DNA of 64,000 bases from Tamarix chinensis (taxonomy: Eukaryota > Streptophyta > Magnoliopsida > Caryophyllales > Tamaricaceae): NCBI GenBank assembly GCA_030549775.1, contig CM060175.1, positions 11,430,455 to 11,494,454 of the forward strand. Direction: 5' to 3'. Positions within the stretch are counted from its first letter, which is position 1. Each line of letters starts with the position of its first letter. Under the pieces are notes generated by a model. That model did no database searches, was not told the DNA's origin, and was given only the letters and a program-made list of their open reading frames with translations. The position numbers were made by a program, and so were the translations under genes. This document shows positions 35,109 through 46,288 of the stretch, one piece after another.

Positions 35109-38100
35109 TATAACTACTTAAATTTTTCATTTTAAAAGCATTGTGGAAGTGGAAAATCTAACCTGTGAAAAATAGGGTCCTACCATTGTATCTAACATAA
35201 GATAGGTGCCTCACTGCCTATCTGCATTAGACAAAAGGTTAAATATCCAACCAATCAAAACACAAGGAAACTAGAGTACACAAGAAACATTTGGAGTTAA
35301 GAGAAGTTGATGTTTACAACCTAGGGCTACATAAGCCCAAGCCTATACAAGATATATATGAATAAAATGCTTAACTAAAGCAAATCAATTTTAATGGAAT
35401 ATGCCATGGTTAAAGACCATAGAGAAATATTTCCAAGAATGCCTATGCTCAACAATCCAACTATCATGAGAGGAGGATAGACCACTCACTGGTCATTCTT
35501 AGGAAACCTACAACAAACCTTCTGCTCATGAGATTACCTAGGAGAATACCCTATCAGTATGTATACAAACTGAGTAAACCAAACTACCACCATCATGTAG
35601 ATGTTGGTATAAACATGATGCACATGACATTCTCTATCTGCAACTTACTAAAATGTGTATGGGACTTTCCTACTATATCATTCACGTATAATCACATAGG
35701 TCATGCAAGATATAAGTGCATCCCTTTAATCATGCTTAGTTATAATCATGCCTATATACCAGGTTATATAGGTATTAACATACATATCATCTAGCCATGG
35801 AACGTGAATTACTTAGATTATCCATTCGGCAATAGTTAGAGTATAGCTTACAGGGTGATGGGAAATCATGGTTACATGTGGATCATGATTGTACGAGTAA
35901 TAGACCATGTGATGAATCATTAGAAACATGATGGAACATGAAAATGCACCACAATAGCCATTCAAGAGAAACATATGATCATCATCAAATTCCATGAAGG
36001 TGGGCATGTGTTATGCCACATATGCATAGCTTACCAAGATGTGATTTCTTAAGCATTCATAGAGCAAAGCGAGTAACATGTTAGTAAAGTATCCATAATC
36101 ATGTAATAAAAGCTAGCTGGTAACTTCCTCCTTTGATCTCATTCTAGCCATTATTTTCCTTTAGGTAAATTAGAATTCCTATACAAAATCCTTGAATAAT
36201 AAGTGAGTATATAGTTAATTTGCCCCAAATTATTGAGCAATAGGTGGAATTATTCCCCATGGTCTCTCAATACCATGGAAGCCATCAAAATAAGTGGACA
36301 TAAAATCCAAGCTCATATTAAGGAACTTGGTGAACATAAGTCTAGGTTTCCTCCAAAGTAATCTAATGGTCATAAGTCCCTACTCATGCCAAGGAACTTA
36401 GTGGACATAAGTTTAGGTTACTGCTAAAGTAACCTGATAGACATAAGTCCTAGCTCATGCTAAATAACCATCCTGCGGTGACTAGACCCTTTAATATCGA
36501 TACCCACTAGTACATCATCAGTATTTAGAGTAGGAAAGGTACCAGGATCTACGAGGATCCCGAGATCAAATAGGATCTAGCCCAAAGGTAAAGATCAAAG
36601 GCAAAAATGCCCAAATATAGAATAACTCCTAGTAGCTAATTGAGGATCAAATAATCCAAACCTTTTGTGTTGCTCATTCCACTTTAGGTGATTAGTGTCT
36701 TATTAACTTAGAAATATCATTTCACATAAGGGCCCACAATAATATCACACCAAGCAACAAGCCTTTTTAATTCAATAAACCCATATAAGGTTCTCACATC
36801 ATCTAGTGTTCCCATTAGGGTCTCTCAAAGTGTTCATTCCAATACACGATCTATTATGCCAATGGGTGGAATTATTTAATGTTGATAACACCCATAGTAG
36901 TTAAAGACAACAATTGAATTTATGTTTACTCTTTATTCATAATTCAACTCTAGATCAAGCTAAGTCATAATTCATTACTTAATCATTGCCTTACCCATTT
37001 ATTAAACGATGTTCCAATCATATTCCAAAGGTCTTATTAGAGGTCAACTAGATTACAATCTAACTCACACCATTTATCCATTTAATTCAATGGCTAAGTT
37101 AAATTTTCTAATCATAGGTAAGGTCCACTCAAGGCCACCCTATATGTTTGAGTTATCTTCTGTTATCTTTTCTAAGTAATTTAACTTACGCGGTTCCCAT
37201 TTTAAGAATATGATATTAGTCATTAGATTTCTATTATTCATCATTTTATCCATTTCATCAATACTAACCATAGGAAGAATCCATTTTTAGTCATTTGATT
37301 AGCTATTCATGTTCTAGTCTACAAGAGGAACAAATGCTACACTAAGGTCAAACATTGGTCAACTAGGATAAATTTCTCTTTATTGCCTTAAGTTCATTAT
37401 CTAACATCGTTAATCTAAGTAAATTCATAGCCATCAACTTATTAAGTCATTAGAGTAGGATAAAACTCGAACATCACATTTGAGAAGAAAATAGGTAAGA
37501 AAGGCAATAATGGTTGAAACCAGCAGATCGGTTTCAAACCAGTCGATGGGTCTCATTAGCAAATCGATCTATTTCATGGGTTGTTCAATCAAATAAGGCA
37601 CTATCACCCTTCCAATGGTGGTAAATTATCTTGTCATCAACCTCACCAGTCAATTATTCTAAGAACCAGTCGATTGGTTTGGCTATACCAATCAATGGGT
37701 CCACCCGAAGACTATAACTAATAGAGTCACAGACCAAGCAGTCAATTAGTTTTTCCAACCAATCGACTATTCTAGGAACCAGTCGATCAGTTTGGTCAAT
37801 CTAGTCAATGGATTAACCCTACACCCAATATCGCTAAAGCCAAAGACCAACCACTCAATCGGTTGTTCCAATCAGTTAATTATTCTAAGAACCAGTTAGT
37901 CAGTTTGATCAAACCAATCAATAGGTTTAATCAAAGACCAAAACTACCAAATCCACAAACAAAATAGTCAATTGCTCTACCATGTCAGTTAATCAATCTT
38001 AGAGACTAATTGATCGATTTGGGCAAAAATAGCCCCACAAAACACAAATCACACATGATAATATTACATAACTTTGCCCACTCAAATTCTAGCATTAACA

Positions 38101-39691
38101 TCAAGTTATTCATGGCTCTCAACAACTAGTATTCATAAATAGACATGCAACATACCATAATTATGCTAGGTATATTATCAAATCATGCTTTCATTTTATG
38201 AACTTTAGTTAGGAAATCATGTATCACATTTTCTTCTTACTTGGCCATCATGTAACAATTTACTCCACATGTCACATATATCATTATCTCATAAGACACC
38301 CAGAATATCAAGGAAATTTTAAATCCAAAATCATAGATACAAGATTCGGGCATATGAGTCCTTAAACCAAGCTTCCTACTAGTCCATTCATTCATTCTCT
38401 ACTAATTAGTGCAAGCACATTGACATCACTACTAATCAGGATATGACAAACTCATAGCGTATATACTATACTTACCCATACCATTTTCTATAACAAAAGG
38501 GAAGAAATTTATTTACCTTAAATGAGCTAAGCAACACACCTAAAAAGCACAAGTCTCTCAAAATCTAAACCCAATTCCTATACAAAAACACCTTTCAAGA
38601 AAATCTTAATTAAACCTCAATAAAAACCTTTTGAATTTGTGTAAGAAATATTTAATAAAATTGGAGACCTAGGAGAGGAAATAAGAGAAAAAACCCACCT
38701 TCCACATGAGAAAATATAGAGCACCAAAGATTAAAGCTGACCATCACTCTTTTCCCCAATCTAACCCCATCTTGCTTAAAATCAAAATAAGAAGGAGCTA
38801 GGGAAAGGATTGAAAGAGGAAAACAATATTAGAATGCAACCACATAGAGGGGAAAGTGGCAAAGCAAGTGTGAAGGAAAATTGGATAGTCTAGAGGTTAG
38901 GATAGAAGAGAGAAAAATGGAGACTTTGAGTTCAAATTGCTGAGGGTTTCTATTGAAAGGAGAAGGGTAAGGGAGTGTATAAATAAAGACCCCTCAAACC
39001 TAATTCTAAATCAAAGATTCAATTGTAGGTCTCGATGGTTCAAAGCTCACATTTCTGCATTGAGCTAAATTAGTGAAACTGTAGGGTTCCAAGTAATGTA
39101 CCTCAAGAAGTTTCGAACACAAGAAAGGAATGATGACAACAATGGATGAGAATCAAAGTTCGTCAAATCTATGGAGGTTGCATAAGCAGATAATACATTC
39201 ATGAATCTTGTAGAAGAGATAGAAAATGAGGCAGAATAAGATAAATGAGTTGAGACCGTGAAAGTGACTTTTTGTGAATATGTTGAAAATAAATAAAATA
39301 GGTTATTTAGGTTCAAAATTGTTGTAAAAATTGAAAACATACCATTTAAAACATAGTTATGATGCTAGATCAGTTTTGGGAAAGATTCACAGGGAAAATT
39401 GAATTTGATGAACAACTAGGTCAGCCAAACAATTTGATTAGTACTCCAAACCAATCGATCGGGCTATTGAGTTTCAAAAATCAAACTTAATGGACAAATT
39501 GATCAATTAGTAACTCTAACTAGTCGATTTGTTTCCCAATAAAACTAAGTATTTTCCACAATCCAAACGAAGCTCATCTAAGAACCATACCAATCTTAAA
39601 CACACTTCTTAAACAAGATCAATCACACTCAAACCATCATCAAACACCTAGATTATCCCACATTAAAGACCCTAAAAATTAGGGTATCACA
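35109..39691 (-). repeat. 5' LTR of element B
   Basis: Starts TATAACTACTT (decayed TGTAACACCCC) and ends GGTATCACA at 39691; 4583 bp, about 0.8 kb longer than its partner. Most of the extra length is in and before the palindromic-motif region (37080-38010), which is much expanded here. Confidence 0.8.
37510..38010. repeat. Palindromic-motif array, element B
   Basis: At least ten degenerate copies of words such as CCAGTCGATTGGTTTGG and ACCAATCGACTATT alternate with GGTTTGGTCAA spacers. Each core is near-palindromic around TCGA or CGAT. The partner LTR has fewer copies (30830-30975). A similar array sits in copia element C1. Confidence 0.75.
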
Positions 39692-39696
39692 CACCT

Positions 39697-39880
39697 ATCA
39701 AAGACAATAGACATGAGCCATTATTATCGTTCTATGGAACGGACCCAACACCTTGGTCTTGACTCATGTACTCTTCCACTTTAATTCATTAATGTCTTAT
39801 CTACTATTTATTTATCTTGAATCATATGATTATTCATGTTGAGTAGATTGGCTCATGGAACTAGTTAATTGGTTTACTTG
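39697..39880 (-). repeat. 5' LTR of element A, part 2
   Basis: Continues A's LTR after element B: GAGCCATTATTATCGTTC, GGACCCAACACCT, TGACTCATGTACTCTTC and TTAATTCATTAATGTCTTA match 20030-20200 closely. Similarity fades by about 39880. Confidence 0.7.
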
Positions 39881-40193
39881 AAAAATCATTCTCTTCCATT
39901 TCTAAAACTTACTCAAATCCAACTTTCCCTCAAACTCAATTATAGTTCAAAATCAAAATGAAAGAGTATCAAATATTAATAAATACCATAACTTGTCATT
40001 CAATAAAATTCATAAAAATATGGGATATTACAATTATCCATCAAGTTTCATGATGATGCCTAGGAATCATAATTATTGTGACATGTGCGACCATCTATTG
40101 ATCATACCTATTATCAAGCATGATAATCTCAATATTCATGGGTAAATATAGATTCAATTATACCATGGTATGAGTAAAGTATGTAACCTTGGC
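39881..40193. other. Unassigned junction between element A and copia C1
   Basis: Includes TGGGATATTACA ending at 40032, which looks like a gypsy LTR end (TGTAATATCCCA on the minus strand) but does not match A's other LTR. No gene or repeat recognised in the remaining 160 bp. Confidence 0.3.
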
Positions 40194-40930
40194 ATTTTGA
40201 TGAATTGTAATCTTTTAATAGTGTTGAATTCAAAGGTTAAGTAATGTCATTATACTTTCTTTGATGATAACAAATGTATCTTGATAACTAATGAGTTTGC
40301 TTAAGTGTGCATGTACAACAATTTAATTATTCACTTAAAACATACTCCAAAGGTGAAAATGTAAATAAGCAATCAAGTTTCCATGTACAAGAAAACAACA
40401 CTTGGAAAATAACCAAGACATAAAGGTTAAGAATAATCTTTTGTGAGTCTTAGGTTTCTTGTAAAGAATTAAGTTGAGCAAAGTTCATATTTCAATTAAA
40501 ACTCTTTAAAACACTTTTTTGAGAAATACTTGACTTGATTTCATTTTATAAACTCTTTTAAGTATTTTTAAAATAAAATAATTGGTTCTAGTGGGAAATA
40601 TTCAACTAGTCCTCAAACCAATCGACTAGTTCAGTTTGATAAAAGTATGGGTTAAGTTAAACTCAAATGAATCAATGGGTGGATAAAACCAATCAACTAG
40701 TTATCCCAAATAAACTAGTTTAACCAAACAATCCACGAGTTTCGCTCTTATAGAAACCCATTCATCTCTGTTTTAAAAATTGACTAGTTTTGCCAAACTA
40801 ATCGACCAATTTGCTAAAACAAATCAACTAGCTTGCTAAAAGCAATCAATTGGTTTGACCAACCATTCTATGGGTTTAATTCTTACAAAAACCAATCCAT
40901 CTATATTTATACACTCAATTTAAGAGGTTC
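40194..40930 (+). repeat. Left LTR of C1, truncated
   Basis: Aligns with 46289-47210: TTTTAATAGTGTTGA, TACTT.AGTGTGCAT, GGTGAAAATGTAAA, AAGTTTCCA, TCTTAGGTTT. It carries the palindromic motif array (40600-40880). Alignment stops near 40920 and gag sequence follows directly, so the LTR tail, primer site and gag start were deleted. Confidence 0.75.
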
Positions 40931-42050
40931 CTTTGAGCAAGAGGAAATAGAAATCGAAGGTTATCCTCAAGCAACCAAAGGAATCCCAAAGAAGCCAACA
41001 TAGATGACAAGATCAAATGCTATAACTGTGAAATAGTCGAGCATGTCATCTGTGACTGCTATGAATTTAGAAATGGAATCTCTAAATAAATGGCAAGAAA
41101 TAAATGAAACACAAGTAACAACAAAGGAAGGCAAAGGCCAATAAAAGTTATCGATGCCTTTGGCGAAAGTGAAGTTGAGCCCTCCAATGAAGAGGAAGAA
41201 GTTTTCAACCTTTATTTCATGGCTCTAGGAGAGAATTCACCAATCTCTTCCTCAACTTCAATCTTTAAGGATGAAGACAACATCAATGAGGTGCAATATC
41301 ACTTACTATACTGGTATGATGACTTATTATGTGTTTTACATGATCCATTATGTGACAATGCTAAACTAACTAAAGAAAAAGAAAACATGAAGAAAATTCT
41401 TAATCACTTAAATGACCAACACACTCTTGCATTCAATGAAAATATTCTTCTTGAATCTCACATGCTTCTTGTTGAAACTAAGCTAGTAAATAGAATTGCA
41501 GAATTTAATGAATATAAGAAATATATTTATTGTGATTACTAGGTCAAGATAGATCAATTCTAATATAAAATAGTAGAACTACAAGAAAAATGTGATAGAT
41601 TTATAAAGATTTCATATACCTTCACAAAGGTTGAAAAAGGCTTAAATGTATTGTTAAGTACTCAATGATACTGTAAAGACCATGAGGGCTTAGGCTATGG
41701 AAATAAGAAAGTGATTAAACACCAAACAATAAAGTATTTATTTGAAAAAGCCTCCAAAGCTCATCAAGTGAGTGCTTCCCCTGCATCAAATAAGTTTAAT
41801 ATATGTGGAAACGATGGACGCTCATCTACAACATGTAGGCATGCAAAAAATAAAAGATTCACCTCCGCCTATAAGAAAAGAATTTTATGGTATGTATGGT
41901 AAACCTATTCATGTTGCTTTATCATGTATGTTTACAAAGTATACCAAAGTGACTCCAAAATTCAATTACGTGTGGGCACCTAAAGGGACCATCCTGCATG
42001 AATTAAATACTAAGACAATAAGGACCCATTGAAAGCTACCTAAATTAGGA
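40931..42050 (+). pseudogene. Gag of C1, N-terminally truncated
   Basis: Opens with a K/R/S-rich patch, then a damaged zinc knuckle near 41017-41055 (CYNCEIVEHVICDC, CxxCxxxxHxxxxC) and a long acidic tail: VIDAFGESEVEPSNEEEEVFNLYFMALGEN (41145-41232), a 107-codon open stretch (41219-41542) with IFKDEDNINEV and a coiled-coil-like KLTKEKENMKKILNHL. After stops a second finger-like CGND..SSTTCRH occurs near 41800-41840. This layout is typical of SIRE-lineage Gag. Confidence 0.75.
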
Positions 42051-42260
42051 CATTTAGGCTTGCATGTATGCTTCAAATTTAACCTAAGAAGCCTCAAATG
42101 GTTCCTAGATAGTGGATGCTTAAGACACATAATGGATGATCAAACTATGTTCTCTAAGCTAACTCCATATGATAGTGGAAGTGCAACCTTTAGAGATAAC
42201 TCAAAAGAAAAGATCATCAATGTTGGTAGCATCAATATTGGTAATTCTAACCATTAATAA
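42051..42260 (+). pseudogene. Aspartic protease of C1
   Basis: A 65-codon frame with WFLDSGCLRHIMDDQTMFSKL, matching the copia protease active site WYLDSGCSRHM (catalytic Asp kept in LDSG), then SATFRDNSKEKIINVGSINIGNS. It ends in a stop before the gag-pre-integrase region. Confidence 0.85.
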
Positions 42261-43340
42261 ATAATGTGTATCAGGTTGATTGTTTTAAGCATAATTTGCT
42301 ATGCATTATCCAACTATGTGATAAAGGATTTTTAGTAAACTTTTTAAATTCACACTGCATGATTTCAAATGGAGTAGACAAATCTATACTCTTTGTATGC
42401 CTATACATCAACATTGTGTACATGCTTAATGTTAAATCAATAAAAGTGAACAATGCATGTGTAAGTGCAATTGATATGGATGCATGATTATATCATAAAC
42501 ACATTGCATATGGTCACGTAAACTTATTAAACAAACTTTCTAGAAAAGAACTATTTTGTGGCCTTCTAAAGCTGAATTTTATAAAAGATAGATCATGTGA
42601 TGCATGTCAATAAAGGAAACAACATAGGGATAACTTCAAACCCAAAAATGTTGTTACTACATCTTAACCACTTGAATGGTTGTGTATGGATATATTCGGG
42701 CCTACTAAGACCCGTAGCATGGGTAGTTGTAGATATACACTAGTCACTGTAGATGATTATTTAGGTTGTACCTAGACATTATTTCTTTCTACAAAAGATG
42801 TTGCTTTTAAAGCTTTTCTTATGCTTGCTAAGAAACTTCAAGTAGAAAAAGGAACTATTATTCATGTTATAAGAAGAGATCATGGAAAGGAGTTTGAGAT
42901 TGTCATATTTATGGAATTTTGTGATTAAAATGATATTACCTACAATTTCTTAGCACCAAGAACACTACAACAAAATGGAGTGGTGTAAAGAAAAAACAGA
43001 AGCTTTGAGGAAGTTGTAAGAACCATTTTGTGTGACTCCAAGCTTTCAAAATACTTTTGGGATGAAATTGTTGCCACCACAAATTATGTGATAAATAGAG
43101 TACTCATACAGGTGATCTTGAAAAAGACACCCTATGAGCTCTACAAAGTTAAGAAACCAAATGTGAGTTATTTATACACATTTGGCTATAAATACCTTCA
43201 ATAATGGAAAAATAAAATTGTGCTATTTTGACTCAAAAGATGATAAAGGCATAGGTACTCAATAAATCTTACCGGATCTTCAACAAACTAAAATGTTAAT
43301 TAAAGAATTCATACATGTTTCTTTTGATGAATCTTGCTCT
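42261..43340 (+). pseudogene. Integrase of C1
   Basis: Remnants in order: CIIQLCDKGFLVNF (42300-42345), a zinc finger with YHKHIAYGH and CDACQ (42490-42610), LEWLCMDIFGPT with the first catalytic Asp (42670-42710), VTVDDYLGCT, then IIHVIRRDHGKEFE with the second Asp (about 42860-42900), NFLAPRTLQQNGVV near 42945-42985 and RTILCDSKLSKYFWDEIVATTNYVINRVL to 43100. The Glu usually following QQNGVVE is replaced by a stop. Copia-type integrase of the SIRE lineage, inactive. Confidence 0.85.
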
Positions 43341-44240
43341 AGTGTGTAGAAAACCTAAGAAGAAGAAGTGGGTCCATCCAACCAATTTGAGATCTTGCTA
43401 GAAAATGATGATAAGGAAGAAGGGAAAGATGAACAACCTAAAATTAATCAATAAGAAGATGAAGTGATAAAGGATCTTCTTAGAGCATGGAGACATGCCG
43501 ATGGGAACCCTTAGGAACTCATCATTGGCAATCCAACAAAATGAATTACTAAAAGATCCTCACTTAAAAAAAATCAATCATTTAGCTTTTCTGTCTTAAA
43601 TGGAACCTAAGTCTCACTTAGAAGCCATGAATGATGAAAATTGGATTATGGCAATGCAAAATGAGCTTAACTAATTTTAGAGAATCAAGTTTGGGAATTA
43701 TTCTTATAGCCTCCAAAAAGGCCCATCATTGGGACTAAATAGGTCTTTAGAAATAAGCTAGATGAAAAGGGAGTTCAGGTTAGAAAAAAAAAAGCTCAAT
43801 TGGTTATCAAGGATGCAACCAACATGAAGGCATTGATTTCAAGGAAACATTGGCCCCCAAAGCTAAACTCAAGGCTATACAAGTGATCCTTGTATTTTCA
43901 TCATCCAAGTGCTATATGTCTCACAAAAAATAATGTTCAACACTCAAAGTCTGAAAATATGGAACTAAGGCATCACTTCACAAGAGACCATGTTGAAAAA
44001 GGGGATGTATGTGTAGAATTTGTAGCTACATTACTCAATAGGGGGACATATTCACTAAGCCATTAAATGAAGAAAGGTTCACAAAAATTAGGAGAGAACC
44101 TAGAATGAAATTTCTATTATCAAGATTAACTCTCCACCCAGATTGTGAAAATTTTGAAAATAAAGGATTAATCATGGCAATAATCCAAACATGACCTTTG
44201 TGACCATTGATCAATGTGATATGTTTCATAAAATAAGTCA
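43341..44240 (+). pseudogene. Reverse transcriptase-RNase H of C1, internally deleted
   Basis: The start is readable: MNDENWIMAMQNELN (43627-43670), a WELF-like piece, GTKWVFRNKLDE-like near 43730-43765, and a DFKETLAPKAKL.A-like segment near 43835-43880. Within some tens of bases the sequence jumps to the very end of RNase H: ENMELRHHFTRDHVEKGDVCVEF (43955-44020) and a THLFTKPL-like piece. Palm, catalytic YVDD box, thumb and most of RNase H (over 1 kb expected) are missing, so this copy was disabled by a deletion as well as by stops. Confidence 0.8.
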
Positions 44241-44971
44241 TATATCTATCAATTTGTGGAAAAAAATCAAAAGAACTTGAAAATTACTAAAATATAATCT
44301 AGTTGGGTGAACCAATTAACTATTCGACAAAACCAGTTAATCGATTCTCATACCAATCGACCAATAAGTCTAAAGAGGGGAGGTAAAGTCTTTACTGGCT
44401 TATGTCTAACCAAAGCGAAACCGGTCAACTAGATAACCCATACCAGTCAATTAGTATCATGAATAGTAAACTAATATACTCAATGAGACTAGTGTATCGG
44501 GCATATAAATAACCACCTCACCTGTTCACCAAACCATTGACCCCGATTCCTCACAACTCATTAACCCCTCATTCATTCATCCCACTCACTCCTTTTAAAT
44601 TTCTCAAATATCTATCAAAATACATAAATTACACTTGCCACAATTAAATCGATGCCAGGAATACATTTCTCAACTCTAATCTTCATCGATTTCACTGTTC
44701 CTCACCAGATTTGAGGTAATTCACCATTCAAAACCTAACTTCTCACCCTATCAAAATTAGCTTCACTTGACTCATATTAAAGAAAAATTAGGCCTACATT
44801 TATCAACCCTAAGATCATTTCACACAAATTATGATTCAGTCACATTTATCTCTCATCATTTGTAAAAAATCCCACTTAATCCTATTCTACTTCTCCTACT
44901 AAGTCAAGGTTGAATAAGTCTCATGCCCTTTATTTATCAAAATCCTCCTGTCTAACTTTTGTTGAAGAAAA
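44241..44971 (+). other. C1 spacer between pol and third ORF, with motif copies
   Basis: Non-coding. 44305-44460 has further copies of the palindromic word (CCAGTTAATCGATTCTC, ACCAATCGACCAA, ACCGGTCAACTAG), so the motif is not limited to LTRs. A possible small exon-like P/S-rich run starts near 44540. Confidence 0.5.
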
Positions 44972-46285
44972 ATGACTATGAAGAAATCCATTACCTCAAC
45001 CACAATTCATGGAGATGCTAGTGCTCCTCCTCCTAAGCGGCCTCGTACCTAATCAAGTCACCTAACTCAGAAGATAATTCAAATTGAATAAACCATTACT
45101 TCACCTTCATCTCAGACATCCTCATCTTTGAAAGACACTGGTCCCCCATCTCCACCTCATTCCAAACCTACCTCTCATCCCCCACCTTCATCATCCACTA
45201 GGACATCGATGTTATCTGCTTCCCAATTAGCTTAGACCAATGAGCCGTCTCCTCACTCCATATATTTCTTCTGACGTATGGATGACCAACAATGTTGGAT
45301 CAAATCCTTTTACAAAAAGAAATTCCTCCATGGAAAATGCATCAATGTAGTCTCCTGCACTGATCAATTCAAACTTCCTTTCATGCAATCCCTTTTCAAC
45401 ATTTACCTTCTGCCTCTCTTCACTCTCAATGATCTAGCCTACGTAGACTTCGTTCATTTTTTCTATGTCAATCTCATCATCGATGTTTTAGGAAGCACCA
45501 TCACTACTCATGTCTTGGGTATTCCCATTGTCTTGGATAAGGAAATGCTAGCTTACATACTTGTCATTGATCACCATATTGAGTCCAGCATAACCTATAT
45601 AAAGTGGACGTGTACTCAAATTATTGATGAGATCCTCTTAGATATGCATCACTACCACTTTGTCAACGGAGGACTTCAAGCTCTTAGTGCCTACCACCCT
45701 TCAAAAGAGTGTGTCAGTATATGGTATCCTGTATTCTTTTTCCACAAGTCGGGTTAGGGGCCAAAACAACTCTTAAAGACTGATATGGGATATATCACAT
45801 TCTCTCTTCCACCCCCTTACACTTTAGAGATGACATCTTTCGACACATGTCCCATATGGTCAGGCACAATCAGGAGGCCCTATGATACTACTCCTTCATT
45901 ACACAAATTATTTAAGACTTCCATGTTAATCTTGGAAGATTTCACCCTACCCCACTGTGCCTGCACAATAGGCTTGATATCCTTGATGCAATGACCTTCT
46001 AAAGAATGGGCTATCAAATGAGCATGGATCGCCAAATGCTTGAACTTGCACCTAAGGCTTTTACCTCACTACATCACAGCGATCATCTCTCCATATCATA
46101 TGCACCATAATCCTCCCAGCCAACTGAAGATCATATTCCACCACCATCCGATGACCCTCTGGCTCCAACAAATATTCTATTCTCGCCCACAAAGGGAGCT
46201 TCAACATCTACCTCCTGTACACCTCCTACACCTCCTACCTCTGGTTGTGTGACACTTGCTACTATCCATAATCTCCTTCCCTGAG
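44972..46285 (+). pseudogene. Envelope-like/third ORF of C1 (SIRE type)
   Basis: ATG at 44972 opens a basic, Ser/Pro-rich N-terminus (KKSITSTTIHGD, PPPKRPRT, then SPSSQTSSSLKD) with a few stops, then a long open stretch 45278-45757 (159 codons, the longest open frame in the window). The latter contains FYKKKFLHGKCINVV, PLFTLNDLAYVDFVHFFYVNL and THVLGIPIVLDKEMLAYIL, resembling the domain found after pol in SIRE-lineage elements and in 'putative plant transposon protein' families. After 45757 the C-terminus continues in shifted frames (RHMSHMVRHNQEAL, QMLELAP) to a P/T-rich end. SIRE third ORFs have been called envelope-like; a membrane role is unproven, and I see no clear signal peptide or transmembrane helix at its start. 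Confidence 0.65.
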
Positions 46286-46288
46286 GCA

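Larger units (their letters stand above)
28865..39691 (-). mobile_element. Element B: large-LTR gypsy-type retrotransposon with only gag left
   Basis: Two long direct repeats (28865-32634 and 35109-39691) around a 2.5-kb interior, with a perfect 5-bp target duplication CACCT at 28860-28864 and 39692-39696. Polypurine tract next to 32635 and Met-tRNA primer site at 35095-35106 put it on the minus strand. The interior has gag with a zinc knuckle but no reverse transcriptase or integrase that I can find, so this copy is non-autonomous by deletion or descent. It is inserted in the 5' LTR of element A. The LTRs look closely alike over long stretches (for example 31080-31320 against 38118-38370). 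Confidence 0.85.

Noticed and set aside
19332..40037. Target duplication for element A (GTTTT / ATTAT)
   Set aside because: Only three of five bases match, and A's right LTR cannot be traced to 40032.
45278..45757. Independent host gene for the 159-codon ORF
   Set aside because: Position between copia RNase H and LTR, and similarity to SIRE third ORFs, explain it better.
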